Position numbers and translations under genes: made by a program
From: Natrinema gari JCM 14663
GTDB taxonomy: Archaea > Halobacteriota > Halobacteria > Halobacteriales > Natrialbaceae
Length of the DNA stretch: 64,000 nt
Assembly (NCBI RefSeq): GCF_000337175.1
Contig: NZ_AOIJ01000057.1
Location: forward strand, 1 to 64,000
Direction: 5' to 3'
Notes under the pieces: generated by a model
Databases searched by the model: none
What the model was told of the DNA's origin: nothing
The model's input: only the letters and a program-made list of their open reading frames with translations
In this document: positions 35,327 to 44,235 of the stretch, in pieces
Position numbering within the stretch: the stretch's first letter is position 1
Layout of the letters: the number at the start of each line of letters is the position of its first letter

Positions 35327-36292
35327 ATGGCAAGCCCCACCCGGCAGCGCGAACGCGATCCTGAAACGACAGACAAAACGCAGGAACCGGAGCGTGAGCG
35401 GGTGTGTGACGAGTGCGACGGCGGGACGCTGGTGAAAAGCGAGGATCAGGGCGAACTCGTCTGCGATCAGTGCGGGCTCATCGTCGAAGGAACCAACATC
35501 GATCACGGTCCCGAATGGCGGGCGTTCAACCACTCCGAGCGCCAGAACAAGTCCCGCGTCGGCGCGCCGACGACCCAGACGATGCACGACAAGGGGCTGA
35601 CCACCTCCATCGACTGGAAGAACCAGGACGCCTACGGCCGCTCGATCTCCTCGGACAAACGCAATCAGATGCGCCGGCTGCGAAAGTGGCAGGAACGGAT
35701 CCGGACCAAAGACGCCGGCGAACGGAACCTCCAGTTCGCCCTCTCCGAAACCGATCGGATGGCCTCCTCGCTCGCCATCCCCCGCTCGGTCCGCGAGGTC
35801 GCCTGTGTCATCTACCGGCGTGCGCTCGACGAAGACCTCATCCGCGGGCGCTCGATCGAGGGCGTCGCGACGAGTACGCTCTATGCCGCCTGTCGCATGG
35901 AGGGTATCCCCCGATCGCTCGAGGAGGTCGCTGCCGTCTCCCGGGTCGAACGCAAGGAGATCGGCCGCACCTACCGCTACGTCGCCCAGGAACTCAACCT
36001 CGAGATGGAGCCGGTCAACCCGAAAAAGTACGTGCCGCGGTTCTGTTCGGAGCTCGAACTCTCCGAAGAGGTGCAGGTGAAGGCCAACGAGATCATCGAT
36101 ACGACGACCGAGAAGGGGCTGCTCTCGGGCAAGTCGCCGACGGGCTACGCCGCGGCCGCGATTTACGCTGCCTCGCTGCTCTGTAACGAGAAGAAGACCC
36201 AGCGCGAGGTTTCCGACGTCGCGCAGGTGACCGAGGTCACCATCCGGAACCGGTATCAGGAACAGATCGAGGCGATGGGCATTCACGAATAG
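35327..36292 (+). CDS. tfb: Transcription initiation factor TFB
   Basis: The product has 321 residues. The N-terminal zinc ribbon is VCDECDGG...[12 protein letters not shown] (about residues 27-55). The B-finger/linker with GPEWRAFN and [20 protein letters not shown] follows. Two cyclin repeats contain [33 protein letters not shown] and [43 protein letters not shown]. It recruits RNA polymerase to TBP-bound promoters. A TATA-like CCTTAAGT lies about 30 bp upstream of the ATG and resembles the box in the 44-bp repeats. Haloarchaea carry several TFBs, so which one this is cannot be told from sequence alone. Confidence 0.96.
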   Translation: MASPTRQRERDPETTDKTQEPERERVCDECDGGTLVKSEDQGELVCDQCGLIVEGTNIDHGPEWRAFNHSERQNKSRVGAPTTQTMHDKGLTTSIDWKNQDAYGRSISSDKRNQMRRLRKWQERIRTKDAGERNLQFALSETDRMASSLAIPRSVREVACVIYRRALDEDLIRGRSIEGVATSTLYAACRMEGIPRSLEEVAAVSRVERKEIGRTYRYVAQELNLEMEPVNPKKYVPRFCSELELSEEVQVKANEIIDTTTEKGLLSGKSPTGYAAAAIYAASLLCNEKKTQREVSDVAQVTEVTIRNRYQEQIEAMGIHE

Positions 36293-36604
36293 GGCGGTTC
36301 GGATTCGTGGCGTCGGAGCGCAGGCGTTCGGGCCACTCGGACGCCGGCCGCGGTGGCAACTGCCCGCACGCGGTGGTACGACACGTCTCAGGGAACGCCG
36401 CCTCTATCGACCGTCTCGACGTGATTTCTGCCTTGCCAGTACCGCTCTCGATGAGCGCTGTGGCTGCCGCTCTCGGGCACGATTCGTTCCCAGTTCCGTG
36501 TCGGTGGTGCGGCGAGAGCGAATCATAAATAACCATCGCAAATAGATACTTGAACGGCGCGGGCGGAAGCATAAAATAGCCCCCCATCCAATTCGTTCGT
36601 ATCG
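36293..36604. promoter_or_regulatory. Intergenic interval with promoter of the secreted protein
   Basis: About 310 bp without a gene. GCATAAAATAGC near 36568-36579 is a good TATA element 26-37 bp before the ATG at 36605. A second A+T-rich patch, ATCATAAATAACC, lies at 36519-36531. Confidence 0.5.
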
Positions 36605-37288
36605 ATGTCCTCTCACCGACGAACGCTCTTGACGCGGCTCGGCGGCGTGATCGCGGGCGGTGGCGCACTTCTCGGAACGAGTGCGTTCAGCTCCGTTGAC
36701 GCTGCACGAACGGTAGCCGTCGAAACCGCCGGGGACGCGAACGCGTTCCTCGGTCTCGAACCCGGTGCTGAGGGCGACGCGTACGTCCGCGAGAACGGTA
36801 CGATCGAGATCGATCTGACCGCGACGGGGGATGGCCGACACGGGGTTCCCGACCACGCAGTCACGGCCGTCGATCAACTCCTCGAGATCACGAACAACGG
36901 CCCGACCGAGATCGCGGTCGGGTTCAACGACGAGTACGCGCTCGAGCACGGCGACTACGACGATCCCCCTGGTGGCTGGGGATACACGGTCAATACGGAC
37001 GAAACCGCCGTGGCCGTCGGGTGGGCGAGCCCGCTGCCGTCGGAGATGGACCACTCGTTGGCAGCGGTTCGACCGCGGCTGGTCACGACCGGGTTCGAGC
37101 GGAGTACGCTCGTTGATGGCCGCCTCAAAGACGAGGTCGACGCAAAGACCGAACGGACGATCCGCCCCGGTGGTCGTCTCAATATGGGGCTGATCGTCGA
37201 CACCCGCGCGAGCACGGTTACTGAAAACCCGATTCCGGAGTCCCTGGACGAGACGCTCTCGCTCTACGCCGAATCGACCACTACGTAA
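36605..37288 (+). CDS. Secreted haloarchaeal DUF1102-like protein
   Basis: The product has 227 residues. The signal region (SSHRRTLLTRLGGVIAGGGALLGTSAFSSVDA) is a probable Tat or Sec signal. After it, ARTVAVETAGDANAFLGLEP is the typical beginning of the DUF1102 family of haloarchaeal exported proteins. The rest is beta-rich and acidic with no catalytic motif. The start is supported by a TATA element at leaderless spacing. Members often occur next to vesicle or pilin-type secretion genes; none is here. Confidence 0.75.
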   Translation: MSSHRRTLLTRLGGVIAGGGALLGTSAFSSVDAARTVAVETAGDANAFLGLEPGAEGDAYVRENGTIEIDLTATGDGRHGVPDHAVTAVDQLLEITNNGPTEIAVGFNDEYALEHGDYDDPPGGWGYTVNTDETAVAVGWASPLPSEMDHSLAAVRPRLVTTGFERSTLVDGRLKDEVDAKTERTIRPGGRLNMGLIVDTRASTVTENPIPESLDETLSLYAESTTT

Positions 37289-37375
37289 CGCCGGCCCCGC
37301 TCGAGTCGCTCACTATCCGACGGAGCACGCGAGAACGGACCCTTCACAAAGAGTCGCCGCAACGACCTCTCGAAA

Positions 37376-37446
37376 TGCGCTGGCCGGGAATTGAACCCGG
37401 GCTATGAGCTTGGGAAGCTCATGTCCTACCACTAGACCACCAGCGC
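37376..37446 (-). tRNA. tRNA-Gly (CCC)
   Basis: 71 nt. Acceptor GCGCTGG pairs with CCAGCGC, anticodon loop TTCCCAA with CCC, T arm CCGGGTTCAATTCCCGG, discriminator A. No intron or encoded CCA. Unlike the Ile and Arg genes, no copy of its 3' part is seen beside it. Confidence 0.95.
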
Positions 37447-37846
37447 TCCACGTCGGTTGCGCCACTCGAGGGTAGCCGCCGGTTACACTTGAACGTAGCG
37501 CTCTCGAGTCGGCCGTCCCGTCGTCGACCAGAACCCTGCCTCGAGTCGCACCCACTGCGGGCCAGCAGTCCGTAGTACGGATGCTCCGTGGTAACAAGGA
37601 CTGCTGCAGGATCGTGTGTCCGGGTTGAGGGAGAAGACAGTGTGTCCAGGTTGGAATCGTGGTGATCCGTCAGCCCGTGGCGACTCCAACCCGTCGTTCG
37701 GTTCTTGCACCCGGTTCTTCGGTATTCCGGACGGTCGCGGTCACTGTTCGGCACATCGAACCGGTAGCGGGCGTCCGAACCGACCGCCCGGTCAGTTTTT
37801 CCTGGCGAGGGGAGACTATTAGGTCACGCCGCCCCTAGTCCTATTC
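37447..37846. other. Intergenic interval, nothing supported
   Basis: About 400 bp between tRNA-Gly and nadE. Short frames on both strands lack features. GTGTCCGGGTTGAGGGAG and GTGTCCAGGTTGGAATCG near 37616 and 37641 form a weak direct repeat. Confidence 0.4.
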
Positions 37847-38641
37847 ATGATCGACGTTCGCTTTTCGGAGGCGGAACTCGAGCAGCGACGCGAACACATC
37901 ACGCAGTTCATTCGCGATCGAGTCGATGCCGCGGGTGCCGACGGTGTCGTCTTGGGCCTCTCAGGCGGGATCGACAGCACGCTGGTCGGGCACCTCGCCG
38001 TCGAGGCGCTCGGGGCCGACGCCGTCCACGGTCTCGTCCTGCCGGCGACCGTCAGCAGCGAAGGGAACATGAGCGACGCCGAACGGGTCGCGCAGGACCT
38101 CGAGATCACCTCCGACGTGATCGAAATCGAGCCGATCGTCGACTCGTTGCTATCGGCCTATCCCGAGGCCGAGGGCGACCACGAAGCGGTCGGCAACGCA
38201 CGCGCCCGTGTCCGTGCAGTGTTCAACTACCTCGTCGCCAACCACGAGAGTCGCCTCGTTCTGGGGACCGGCAACCGCAGCGAGGCCGCGGTGGGCTACT
38301 TCACCAAGTACGGCGACGGGGCCGTCGACTGCCACCCGATCGGCAACCTCTACAAGGGACAGGTCCGCCAGCTCGCCCGTCACGTCGGCGTCCCCGAGGA
38401 CCTCGCCGCCAAGACCGCCACCGCGGAGTTGTGGGCCGACCAGACCGATGAGGACGAACTCGGAATCAGCTACGACACGCTCGACTCGATCCTGGTGACA
38501 CACGTCGACGGACCGCTGTCGGTCACCGCGACCGGGCGATTGCTCGAGGTCGACGAAGCGACCGTCGAACGGGTCCGCGGCATGTACGACCGCAGCGAGC
38601 ACAAGCGAACCGTCCCGCCGGCACCGGACCCGCTGGACTAA
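37847..38641 (+). CDS. nadE: NAD+ synthase
   Basis: The product has 264 residues. VVLGLSGGIDSTLVGHLAVEALG (near residue 35) is the PP-loop. LVLGTGNRSEAAVGYFTKYGDGAVDCHPIGNLYKGQVR (near residue 138) contains the substrate and ATP contacts. AELWADQTDEDELGISYDTLD completes the core. There is no glutaminase domain, so it uses free ammonia. It converts nicotinate adenine dinucleotide to NAD. Its stop overlaps the stop of the GNAT gene by 4 bp on the opposite strand. Confidence 0.96.
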   Translation: MIDVRFSEAELEQRREHITQFIRDRVDAAGADGVVLGLSGGIDSTLVGHLAVEALGADAVHGLVLPATVSSEGNMSDAERVAQDLEITSDVIEIEPIVDSLLSAYPEAEGDHEAVGNARARVRAVFNYLVANHESRLVLGTGNRSEAAVGYFTKYGDGAVDCHPIGNLYKGQVRQLARHVGVPEDLAAKTATAELWADQTDEDELGISYDTLDSILVTHVDGPLSVTATGRLLEVDEATVERVRGMYDRSEHKRTVPPAPDPLD

Positions 38642-39180
38642 TCACTGCCATCGCTTCGCCACTCGTCCTCGAGAAGCCCGTACCAGTACGCGTCCCGGTA
38701 CGCGCCGTCGATGAATTCGACGTCGCGGTGAACACCCTCCTGTGTAAACCCGACCGACTCGAGGAGCCGCCGTGACGGGTCATTACGCTCGAAGACGCGG
38801 GCCTCGATCCGGTGGAGGCCGAGCTGGTCGAAGGCGTACGCGACGATGCGCCCTGCCGCCTCGGAGCCGTAGCCCTCGCCGTGGAAGTCGGGTGCGAGCC
38901 AGTAGCCGAGTTCGGCGCGCTGTGTCTCCCAGTCGAACGAGTGGAGGCCGACCGTCCCGATCGGTGTCGAATCGGCGACGATCAGGAGGACGATGGTATC
39001 GTCACCACAGACGTCGGTTTCGAAGAACTCCCGCTCCTGCTCGCGGTTCATCGGCCTCGACCGACCGATTGGCCGCCAGATCCGCGGGTCGTTGACCTGC
39101 TTCTGGAGGAACTCGATGTCCTCCTCCTCGATCGGTCGCAGCGTGATTCGATCACCGTCCAGAAACACTGGGCCAGGCAT
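38638..39180 (-). CDS. GNAT N-acetyltransferase (RimJ/RimL type)
   Basis: The product has 180 residues. It begins with the usual RimJ/L opening, DRITLRPIEEEDIEFLQKQV. TELGYWLAPDFHGEGYGSEAAGRIVAYAF-type sequence (residues ~88-118) carries the acetyl-CoA pyrophosphate loop, here HGEGYGSEA. RIEARVFERNDPSRRLLESVGFTQEG is the typical C-terminal part. It transfers acetyl from acetyl-CoA to an amine, possibly a protein N-terminus or antibiotic; the substrate is unknown. Its start is close to a TATA-like CACTTTTGA region. Confidence 0.9.
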   Translation of the reverse strand: MPGPVFLDGDRITLRPIEEEDIEFLQKQVNDPRIWRPIGRSRPMNREQEREFFETDVCGDDTIVLLIVADSTPIGTVGLHSFDWETQRAELGYWLAPDFHGEGYGSEAAGRIVAYAFDQLGLHRIEARVFERNDPSRRLLESVGFTQEGVHRDVEFIDGAYRDAYWYGLLEDEWRSDGSD

Positions 39181-39267
39181 ACTTGCCCATAGTTGTCAGT
39201 GAGTATCTCACTTTTGATGGACCGGTTCCGATACCGCGCTGCCAGCGATATCGGTTTCGGAGTCGTA

Positions 39268-39972
39268 CTACTCGAGCAACGCGTCGATATCGTCGGCGTG
39301 GGCGGCGACGAGGTCGGCGAACGAGTCAGCCTCGCGTCGTTCCTGGGTGGCGCGCTCGCCATCGTCCCGGAGCCGGCGTTTCAGGACCCCGAGTGCGTCC
39401 GCGGCGTTCCCCGCGATCTCCTCGGCGACGGACCGTGGGTCGTCCTCGAGACGCGAGATCAGACCCGTTCGGAGCGCTGTCTCGGCGTCGATCGACCGCC
39501 CCGACAGCGCGAACTCGAGGGCGTCCCCCTCGCCCATGACGCGTGGCAATCGGACGGTGCCGCCCCAGGCACCGAACAGCCCGAAACTGACCCCCGGTTC
39601 CCCGTAGGTCGAGTCCGGGGTTCCGACCCGGACATCACAGGCCAGCGCGAGCTCGAGGCCCCCGCCGCGTGCGGGACCGTCGATTCCAGCGACGACGATC
39701 GCCGGCGAGTCTTCGATGGTCCGGGCGACGCGCTGACCCAGGCGGGCGAACGCGGCCGCGCGGTCGCGATCCCCTTCGAGGGCCGCGACTTCGTTCAGAT
39801 CGGCACCAGCACAGAACGCCGGACCGCGCCCGCGAAGGTAAACGACGGGTGCCTCGGCCTCGCCGATCGCGGACTCGAGGGCCTCGAGCCCATCGACCGT
39901 CAGTGCGTTACGCGCATCGGGGCGGTTCATCGTCACGGTGCGAATCGGTCCGTCAGCGTCGACCTCGATCAT
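39268..39972 (-). CDS. Enoyl-CoA hydratase/isomerase family protein
   Basis: The product has 234 residues, slightly short for the family. It shows RTVTMNRPDARNALT near the start, then GRGPAFCAGADLNEVAALEGD (the oxyanion-hole loop) and VAGIDGPARGGGLELALACDVRVGTPDSTYGEPGVSFGLFGAWGGT, where Glu and Gly positions support crotonase chemistry. It would hydrate enoyl-CoA in beta-oxidation, the step missing between the acyl-CoA dehydrogenases and the hydroxyacyl-CoA dehydrogenase elsewhere in the window. Isolated on the minus strand. Confidence 0.9.
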   Translation of the reverse strand: MIEVDADGPIRTVTMNRPDARNALTVDGLEALESAIGEAEAPVVYLRGRGPAFCAGADLNEVAALEGDRDRAAAFARLGQRVARTIEDSPAIVVAGIDGPARGGGLELALACDVRVGTPDSTYGEPGVSFGLFGAWGGTVRLPRVMGEGDALEFALSGRSIDAETALRTGLISRLEDDPRSVAEEIAGNAADALGVLKRRLRDDGERATQERREADSFADLVAAHADDIDALLE

Positions 39973-40032
39973 GTCAGCAGTCGATCCGGCGTTTCCAAAG
40001 GTCTTTGCCTCCCCCGTCGTAACCCCCCGCTA

Positions 40033-40800
40033 ATGGAGAATGCCGACAGCTGTCGGCGTGCCGCCGTCGAGGCAATCGCGGACGTCGAACCACCACAGCT
40101 ACACGACTACATCGAAGCCACCCTCGAGCGTACATCGATGGTGCCCGGCCTCCTCACCTTGGAGAGCGCCGCGATGATGGGGGCCGAGAGAGGCGTCGTC
40201 GGACCCGACTGCGAGCAGTCCTTCGATGCCGACTCCGCCACCGATGGAGGACGCGACCGATCGGCCAACTCCGACTCCGACGGCGTCGTCACGCACGCAG
40301 CCGGCGTCCAGCTCATCTACGAGGGGCTGCGTCTGACCCGCTCGCTCGCCCGCGACGAGCCCTGGACGGCGACCGACGTCAGCGCGGGCGACGGCGACCT
40401 CGCGATCCTCGCGGCCGATATCCTCGTCGCCCGCGGGTTCTACCTGCTGGCCCGTACCGACGCCGCCAACAAGGCGGTCCGAACCGTCCAGTCGTTCGGC
40501 CGCGACCAGACCCGGCGTACCGACCTCGCGACCGACGACGGCGACCTCGATCCGACGGCGTCCGATCTCGACGCCACCCTCGAGCGGGACGTGCTCGAAC
40601 TCGCCGCCCTCACCGGGGCCGTCGCCGTCGACGAAACGCCGTCGCCGCGCCTGCTTGCCATCGTGGACTCGCTCGCCGACGCCGTCGGGACCTCGTTTCC
40701 GCCGGTCGAGGACTCGCTTGCCAACCTCGAGCCCTCGGCCCGCGAGCAGTCCCTCGAGGACCACGCGACCGATCGGGCCACGTCGGCGACGGACCCGTGA
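40033..40800 (+). CDS. Conserved haloarchaeal helical protein, function unknown
   Basis: The product has 255 residues, mostly helical and acidic. AGVQLIYEGLRLTRSLARDEPW and GDLAILAADILVARGFYLLARTDAANKAV suggest a distant relation to the helical fold of polyprenyl synthases. No DDxxD metal-binding motif is present, so it should not be an active prenyltransferase. The start at 40033 follows a TAA-rich gap and is the first ATG in a well-behaved frame. It is divergent from the enoyl-CoA hydratase and followed by tRNA-Thr. Confidence 0.7.
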   Translation: MENADSCRRAAVEAIADVEPPQLHDYIEATLERTSMVPGLLTLESAAMMGAERGVVGPDCEQSFDADSATDGGRDRSANSDSDGVVTHAAGVQLIYEGLRLTRSLARDEPWTATDVSAGDGDLAILAADILVARGFYLLARTDAANKAVRTVQSFGRDQTRRTDLATDDGDLDPTASDLDATLERDVLELAALTGAVAVDETPSPRLLAIVDSLADAVGTSFPPVEDSLANLEPSAREQSLEDHATDRATSATDP

Positions 40801-40863
40801 TGTCGGTGTCGACCCCCGGAGGGGACCCCGACAATCCGGCGCACGGCCCGATCGAATCGAAAC

Positions 40864-40870
40864 CCATAAA
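40864..40870 (+). promoter_or_regulatory. TATA-like element of tRNA-Thr
   Basis: CATAAAG lies about 30 bp upstream of the mature tRNA 5' end, the expected position for an archaeal tRNA promoter. Confidence 0.5.
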
Positions 40871-40898
40871 GACATCTCCGATCAACGAAGAAGTACGC

Positions 40899-40970
40899 GC
40901 CTGGGTAGCTTAGCGGTAAAGCGCGTCCTTGGTAAGGACGAGAGCCCGGGTTCAAATCCCGGCCTAGGCT
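40899..40970 (+). tRNA. tRNA-Thr (GGU)
   Basis: 72 nt. Acceptor GCCTGGG pairs with CCTAGGC (one G-U), anticodon stem-loop GTCCTTGGTAAGGAC with GGT, T arm CCGGGTTCAAATCCCGG, discriminator U. No intron or encoded CCA. Confidence 0.95.
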
Positions 40971-41000
40971 TCCTGCGTTTTGGTTCCATCGCGAGCTTAT

Positions 41001-41020
41001 ACCGACCAATACTGGTCGGT
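41001..41020 (+). terminator. Hairpin downstream of tRNA-Thr
   Basis: ACCGACCAATACTGGTCGGT forms a perfect 7-bp stem with a 6-nt loop, 31 bp after the tRNA. It could be a terminator or processing structure; archaeal termination usually needs only a T-run, so the role is uncertain. Confidence 0.4.
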
Positions 41021-41037
41021 CCGTCTCTCCCCCTTGC

Positions 41038-41123
41038 CTATAGTAGCAATTGAAACGATTTACACACTGATCGCAACGCTGTCGTGCGATCAGGTTTGCA
41101 CTGACTTTCAGTTGCTACTATAG
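41038..41123. mobile_element. 86-bp palindromic MITE-like element
   Basis: Perfect 12-bp terminal inverted repeats, CTATAGTAGCAA and TTGCTACTATAG, extend imperfectly to about 18 bp. A second, perfect inner stem, TGATCGCA/TGCGATCA, surrounds the centre. No coding capacity. Diverged relatives lie at 21880-21961 and 53287-53350. The small size, terminal inverted repeats and dispersed copies fit a miniature inverted-repeat element moved by a transposase encoded elsewhere (inference). Confidence 0.8.
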
Positions 41124-41247
41124 TCTACGATCGTGGCGGTCCGTCGGGAGGTGAGTAAGCGTCGTGTTCAGCATCCATGTCATCGCGAATGGGTTGTGCC
41201 ACTGATAAACAATCCTTATGCGCGCCGAGTCGATTCCCTGAGACAGG

Positions 41248-42675
41248 ATGGTACGTGAGAGTTGGGCGAGTCGTGCCGGATTTATCTTCGCCGCGGTCGG
41301 AAGTGCGATCGGGCTGGGGAACATCTGGCGATTTCCCTGGATGACCGCGGAGAACGGCGGGAGCGCCTTTCTGCTGTTGTATCTACTCATCGTCCTCGTC
41401 GTCGGGGTGCCGGGATTGCTGGCCGCGCTCGTGATCGGTCGCCGGTCGAATCGGAACCCAGTGGGGGCGTTCAAATCGCTCGCCGGATCGCGGTTCTGGA
41501 CGGGGTTGGGCGCGCTCTGTGTCGTTACCTCGATCATGCTGATGTCGTTCTACAGCGTCGTCGGCGGGTGGATCCTTCGGTACTTCGTCGAGAGCGCGAC
41601 GGGTGCCTATTTCGCGAATCCCGAAACCCACTTCGCGGCGATCAGCTACGGTGCCGAAGCGTTCGGCTACCAACTCGCCGTCCTCGCGGCCACGTCGCTG
41701 ATCGTCGCCGCGGGGATCAGACGCGGCATCGAAGCGACGACGAAGGTGATGATACCCGGCGTCGTCGTGTTGCTCATCGGACTCGCGATCTGGGCGGCCC
41801 GTCAGCCCGGCGCTGCGCAGGGTTACGAGTTCTACCTCGAGTTCGACGGTGCCTACCTCGCGGCGAACTTCCTCTCGGTACTTGGAGGGGCCGCTGGCCA
41901 GGCGCTGTTTACCCTCTCGATCGGTAGCGGGACGATGATCACCTACGCCTCCTACGTCGACGATAACCGCTCGCTGCCTCTCGATGCCTCGGCTATCGCC
42001 GTGTTCAACCTTGGGATCGGTATTCTGGCCGGATTCGTGGTGTTCCCGCTGTTGTTCTCGTTCGCGCCGGGCCCGACTGCGGGTGGCCCCGGCGCGCTGT
42101 TCATCGGGATCGCCGGTGCGTTCGCGAGCCTGCCCGGCGGGCGACTGCTCGGCGCGGTCTTTTTCCTCGTCGTGTTGCTTGCAGCCCTGACGAGTCTGAT
42201 CAGCATGCTCGAGATTCCGGTCTCGTTTCTGGTCGACGAGTTCGATCTCGAGCGATCGACGGCGACCCGGGGGCTGTTCGCGCTGATCGTCTTCACCGGC
42301 GGTGTGAACGCGTTCAGCCCCGTTGTGTTTACGCTGTTCGCGGATCACCTCGTCGACCTGCTCTTGATGCTCGGCTTGACCGGGTTCATGATCTATACGG
42401 CCTGGGTCCTCGGGCCGGCCGCGGTCGAGGAGTTCCTCGAAGGTGCCGGACGGCTCTCACGCCCCCTGGTGGTCCCGTGGCGATACGCGATCGGGACCCT
42501 CTTCCCGGCGTTTCTCCTCTTTACATTCTACGCCGACGTCGCGGCCTTAGTCGGGCTCGCAGCGGGCACGGGGCTGTTGGTGGTCGCGACGCTGCTGACG
42601 GTGCTGGCGCTCGTCGTCGTGGCTCGTCGGTCCGGCTCCGAAAACCGACCGCAGCCGAGCGAGCGTCCGGACTGA
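41248..42675 (+). CDS. Sodium-dependent transporter (NSS/SLC6 family)
   Basis: The product has 475 residues with about 12 membrane helices. RAGFIFAAVGSAIGLGNIWRFPW (residues 9-31) is the NSS signature around the unwound TM1 and sodium sites. SFYSVVGGWILRYFVE and QALFTLSIGSGTMITYASYV (TM6, unwound region) support the same fold. GGVNAFSPVVFTLFADHLVDLLLMLG and a final hydrophobic pair follow. It should co-import an amino acid or similar small solute with Na+. The substrate cannot be read from the sequence. It lies 125 bp after the palindromic element. Confidence 0.93.
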   Translation: MVRESWASRAGFIFAAVGSAIGLGNIWRFPWMTAENGGSAFLLLYLLIVLVVGVPGLLAALVIGRRSNRNPVGAFKSLAGSRFWTGLGALCVVTSIMLMSFYSVVGGWILRYFVESATGAYFANPETHFAAISYGAEAFGYQLAVLAATSLIVAAGIRRGIEATTKVMIPGVVVLLIGLAIWAARQPGAAQGYEFYLEFDGAYLAANFLSVLGGAAGQALFTLSIGSGTMITYASYVDDNRSLPLDASAIAVFNLGIGILAGFVVFPLLFSFAPGPTAGGPGALFIGIAGAFASLPGGRLLGAVFFLVVLLAALTSLISMLEIPVSFLVDEFDLERSTATRGLFALIVFTGGVNAFSPVVFTLFADHLVDLLLMLGLTGFMIYTAWVLGPAAVEEFLEGAGRLSRPLVVPWRYAIGTLFPAFLLFTFYADVAALVGLAAGTGLLVVATLLTVLALVVVARRSGSENRPQPSERPD

Positions 42676-42959
42676 CTGCGACGAGTTGCTCAGTACGACC
42701 CGAACGGCTGCGCTGCGAGCGCGACGACGTCGCGCAAATAGCAACAGTCTCCCTCGAGTGACCTCGCACCTGACGTGTCATTTTTAATACATTAGTCGTG
42801 GTTCCGAACCCGTCCTGCAGCTCGAAGCGGCGATCGGTCGGTCACTTCGTCACGCCGGTTGGATTCCTCGGAGACCGGCGGCCGTCCCGCTATCGCACGG
42901 CAACGTACTGGTTGAAGGCGGGGTCTCTCGATCGTTCGATACCAGACCCGGATCCGGGC
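42676..42959. other. Intergenic interval between convergent genes
   Basis: About 280 bp with no supported gene. CATTTTTAATACATT at 42779-42793 is A+T-rich and may end transcription of the NSS gene. One frame (42798-42995) overlaps the dehydrogenase end and is not supported. Confidence 0.4.
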
Positions 42960-44030
42960 TCACTCGAGGTCGACTCGACAGTCGGTGTCGGCTGACTCGA
43001 ACGCGGCTTCGATGGCCTGCAAGTCCGTGAGGCCGTCTTCGCCGTCGGGTTCGGGGTGGGTGCCGGTTAGGACGCAGTAGCCGAAGTAGTCGAACTCCTC
43101 GCGGACCTCGTCGACCGGCGGGCCGGTGTACTCCATGCGAACGTCGCCGCTCTCGACGACCATCTCTTGGGGAACGACGCCGCCGAACGGCGACTCGATG
43201 TCGATCATGCCGTCGGTGCCGATCAGTTCGAGCGCGCTCCGGGCGTGAGCGTCGAGGCTCGCCGTACACGAGGCCGTCGCGCCGGTCTCGAATTCGAGTT
43301 GAAACGCGATCTGTTCTTCGACTGCGTCGAACGGCTCGCCCCGCGAATGGGTGGTCGCGTACACTCCTGTTAGGTCGCAGTCCAGGAGGAACCGGGTCGT
43401 GTTGAGCGGATAGACCCCGAGGTCGACCAGTGCGCCACCGCCGGCGAGTTCGGGATCGAGCCGCCACGTGTCGGGCGTTGCGTGCTCGAGCAACGGATTC
43501 GAGAACCCGCCGTGAACCTGGACGACATCACCGATCACCCCCTCACGGACGAGTTCCCGCGTGCGGCGAACCGTCGGTTCGGTCTGGAGCCGGTAGGCAG
43601 TCATCAGCGTCACGCCGGCATCGGCACAGGCGTCGACGACCGCCCGAGCGCGCTCGACGCTGATCTCGAGGGGTTTCTCGCAGAGGACGTGCTTCCCGAA
43701 CGCGGCCGCTGCGGTCGCATAGTCGCCGTGGAACGCGTTCGGTGCCGCGACGTAGATCCCGTCGTAGGCGTCCGTCCGCTCCCCCGCGAGGAACACGTCG
43801 TAGTCGATGACGTGTGGGACGTCGTAGGCTTCGGCGACGTCCGCCACCCGGCCGGGCGAATTCGTGACCAGGACCGTCGTCTCACAGTTGTCGCCCTCGG
43901 AAATCGCGGGCAGCGCACGCTGGCGCGCGAAGCCGCCGATGCCGATAACCGCGAGGCGGACGGTTCCCTCGACCGATTCGTGCTCCCAGTCGCGTCGCGT
44001 GAAGTCCGTGAATGCGTCCTCGAGCGCCAT
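42960..44030 (-). CDS. Gfo/Idh/MocA oxidoreductase, Gfo6-like (xylose 1-dehydrogenase type)
   Basis: The product has 356 residues. The Rossmann motif VRLAVIGIGGFARQRALPAI (near residue 24) binds NAD(P). GIYVAAPNAFHGDYATAAAAFGKHVLCEKPLEISVERA (near residue 93) holds the family EKP motif with the catalytic Lys. GGGALVDLGVYPLNTTRFLLDC lies in the C-terminal domain. The length, the N-terminal TRRDWE and overall pattern resemble haloarchaeal Gfo6 proteins, which oxidise D-xylose with NADP; the sugar specificity is inferred. The start at 44030 avoids a 125-residue unsupported extension. No other pentose gene is near. Confidence 0.82.
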   Translation of the reverse strand: MALEDAFTDFTRRDWEHESVEGTVRLAVIGIGGFARQRALPAISEGDNCETTVLVTNSPGRVADVAEAYDVPHVIDYDVFLAGERTDAYDGIYVAAPNAFHGDYATAAAAFGKHVLCEKPLEISVERARAVVDACADAGVTLMTAYRLQTEPTVRRTRELVREGVIGDVVQVHGGFSNPLLEHATPDTWRLDPELAGGGALVDLGVYPLNTTRFLLDCDLTGVYATTHSRGEPFDAVEEQIAFQLEFETGATASCTASLDAHARSALELIGTDGMIDIESPFGGVVPQEMVVESGDVRMEYTGPPVDEVREEFDYFGYCVLTGTHPEPDGEDGLTDLQAIEAAFESADTDCRVDLE

Positions 44031-44235
44031 ACCCTTCCTAGGGCCCGCAGCGGAAAGGGCCACAGTGAACGCTGTCCTGACTGTCAGCGCGTGGGATCTA
44101 TCGGTCCCGCGGAACAACCGATGACGGGTATTCGAACGCCGTATATATCGATAGTATTGCCCCGGAATGCCTTTTCGAAGGAAAAAGTTATTCAATGCCG
44201 CCCTCTGATATGCGAACAGCCACTGGTGACGTAAG

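Noticed and set aside
33983-36286. 767-residue minus-strand frame
   Set aside because: Antisense to the LssY-like membrane protein and TFB; both plus-strand genes have strong evidence.
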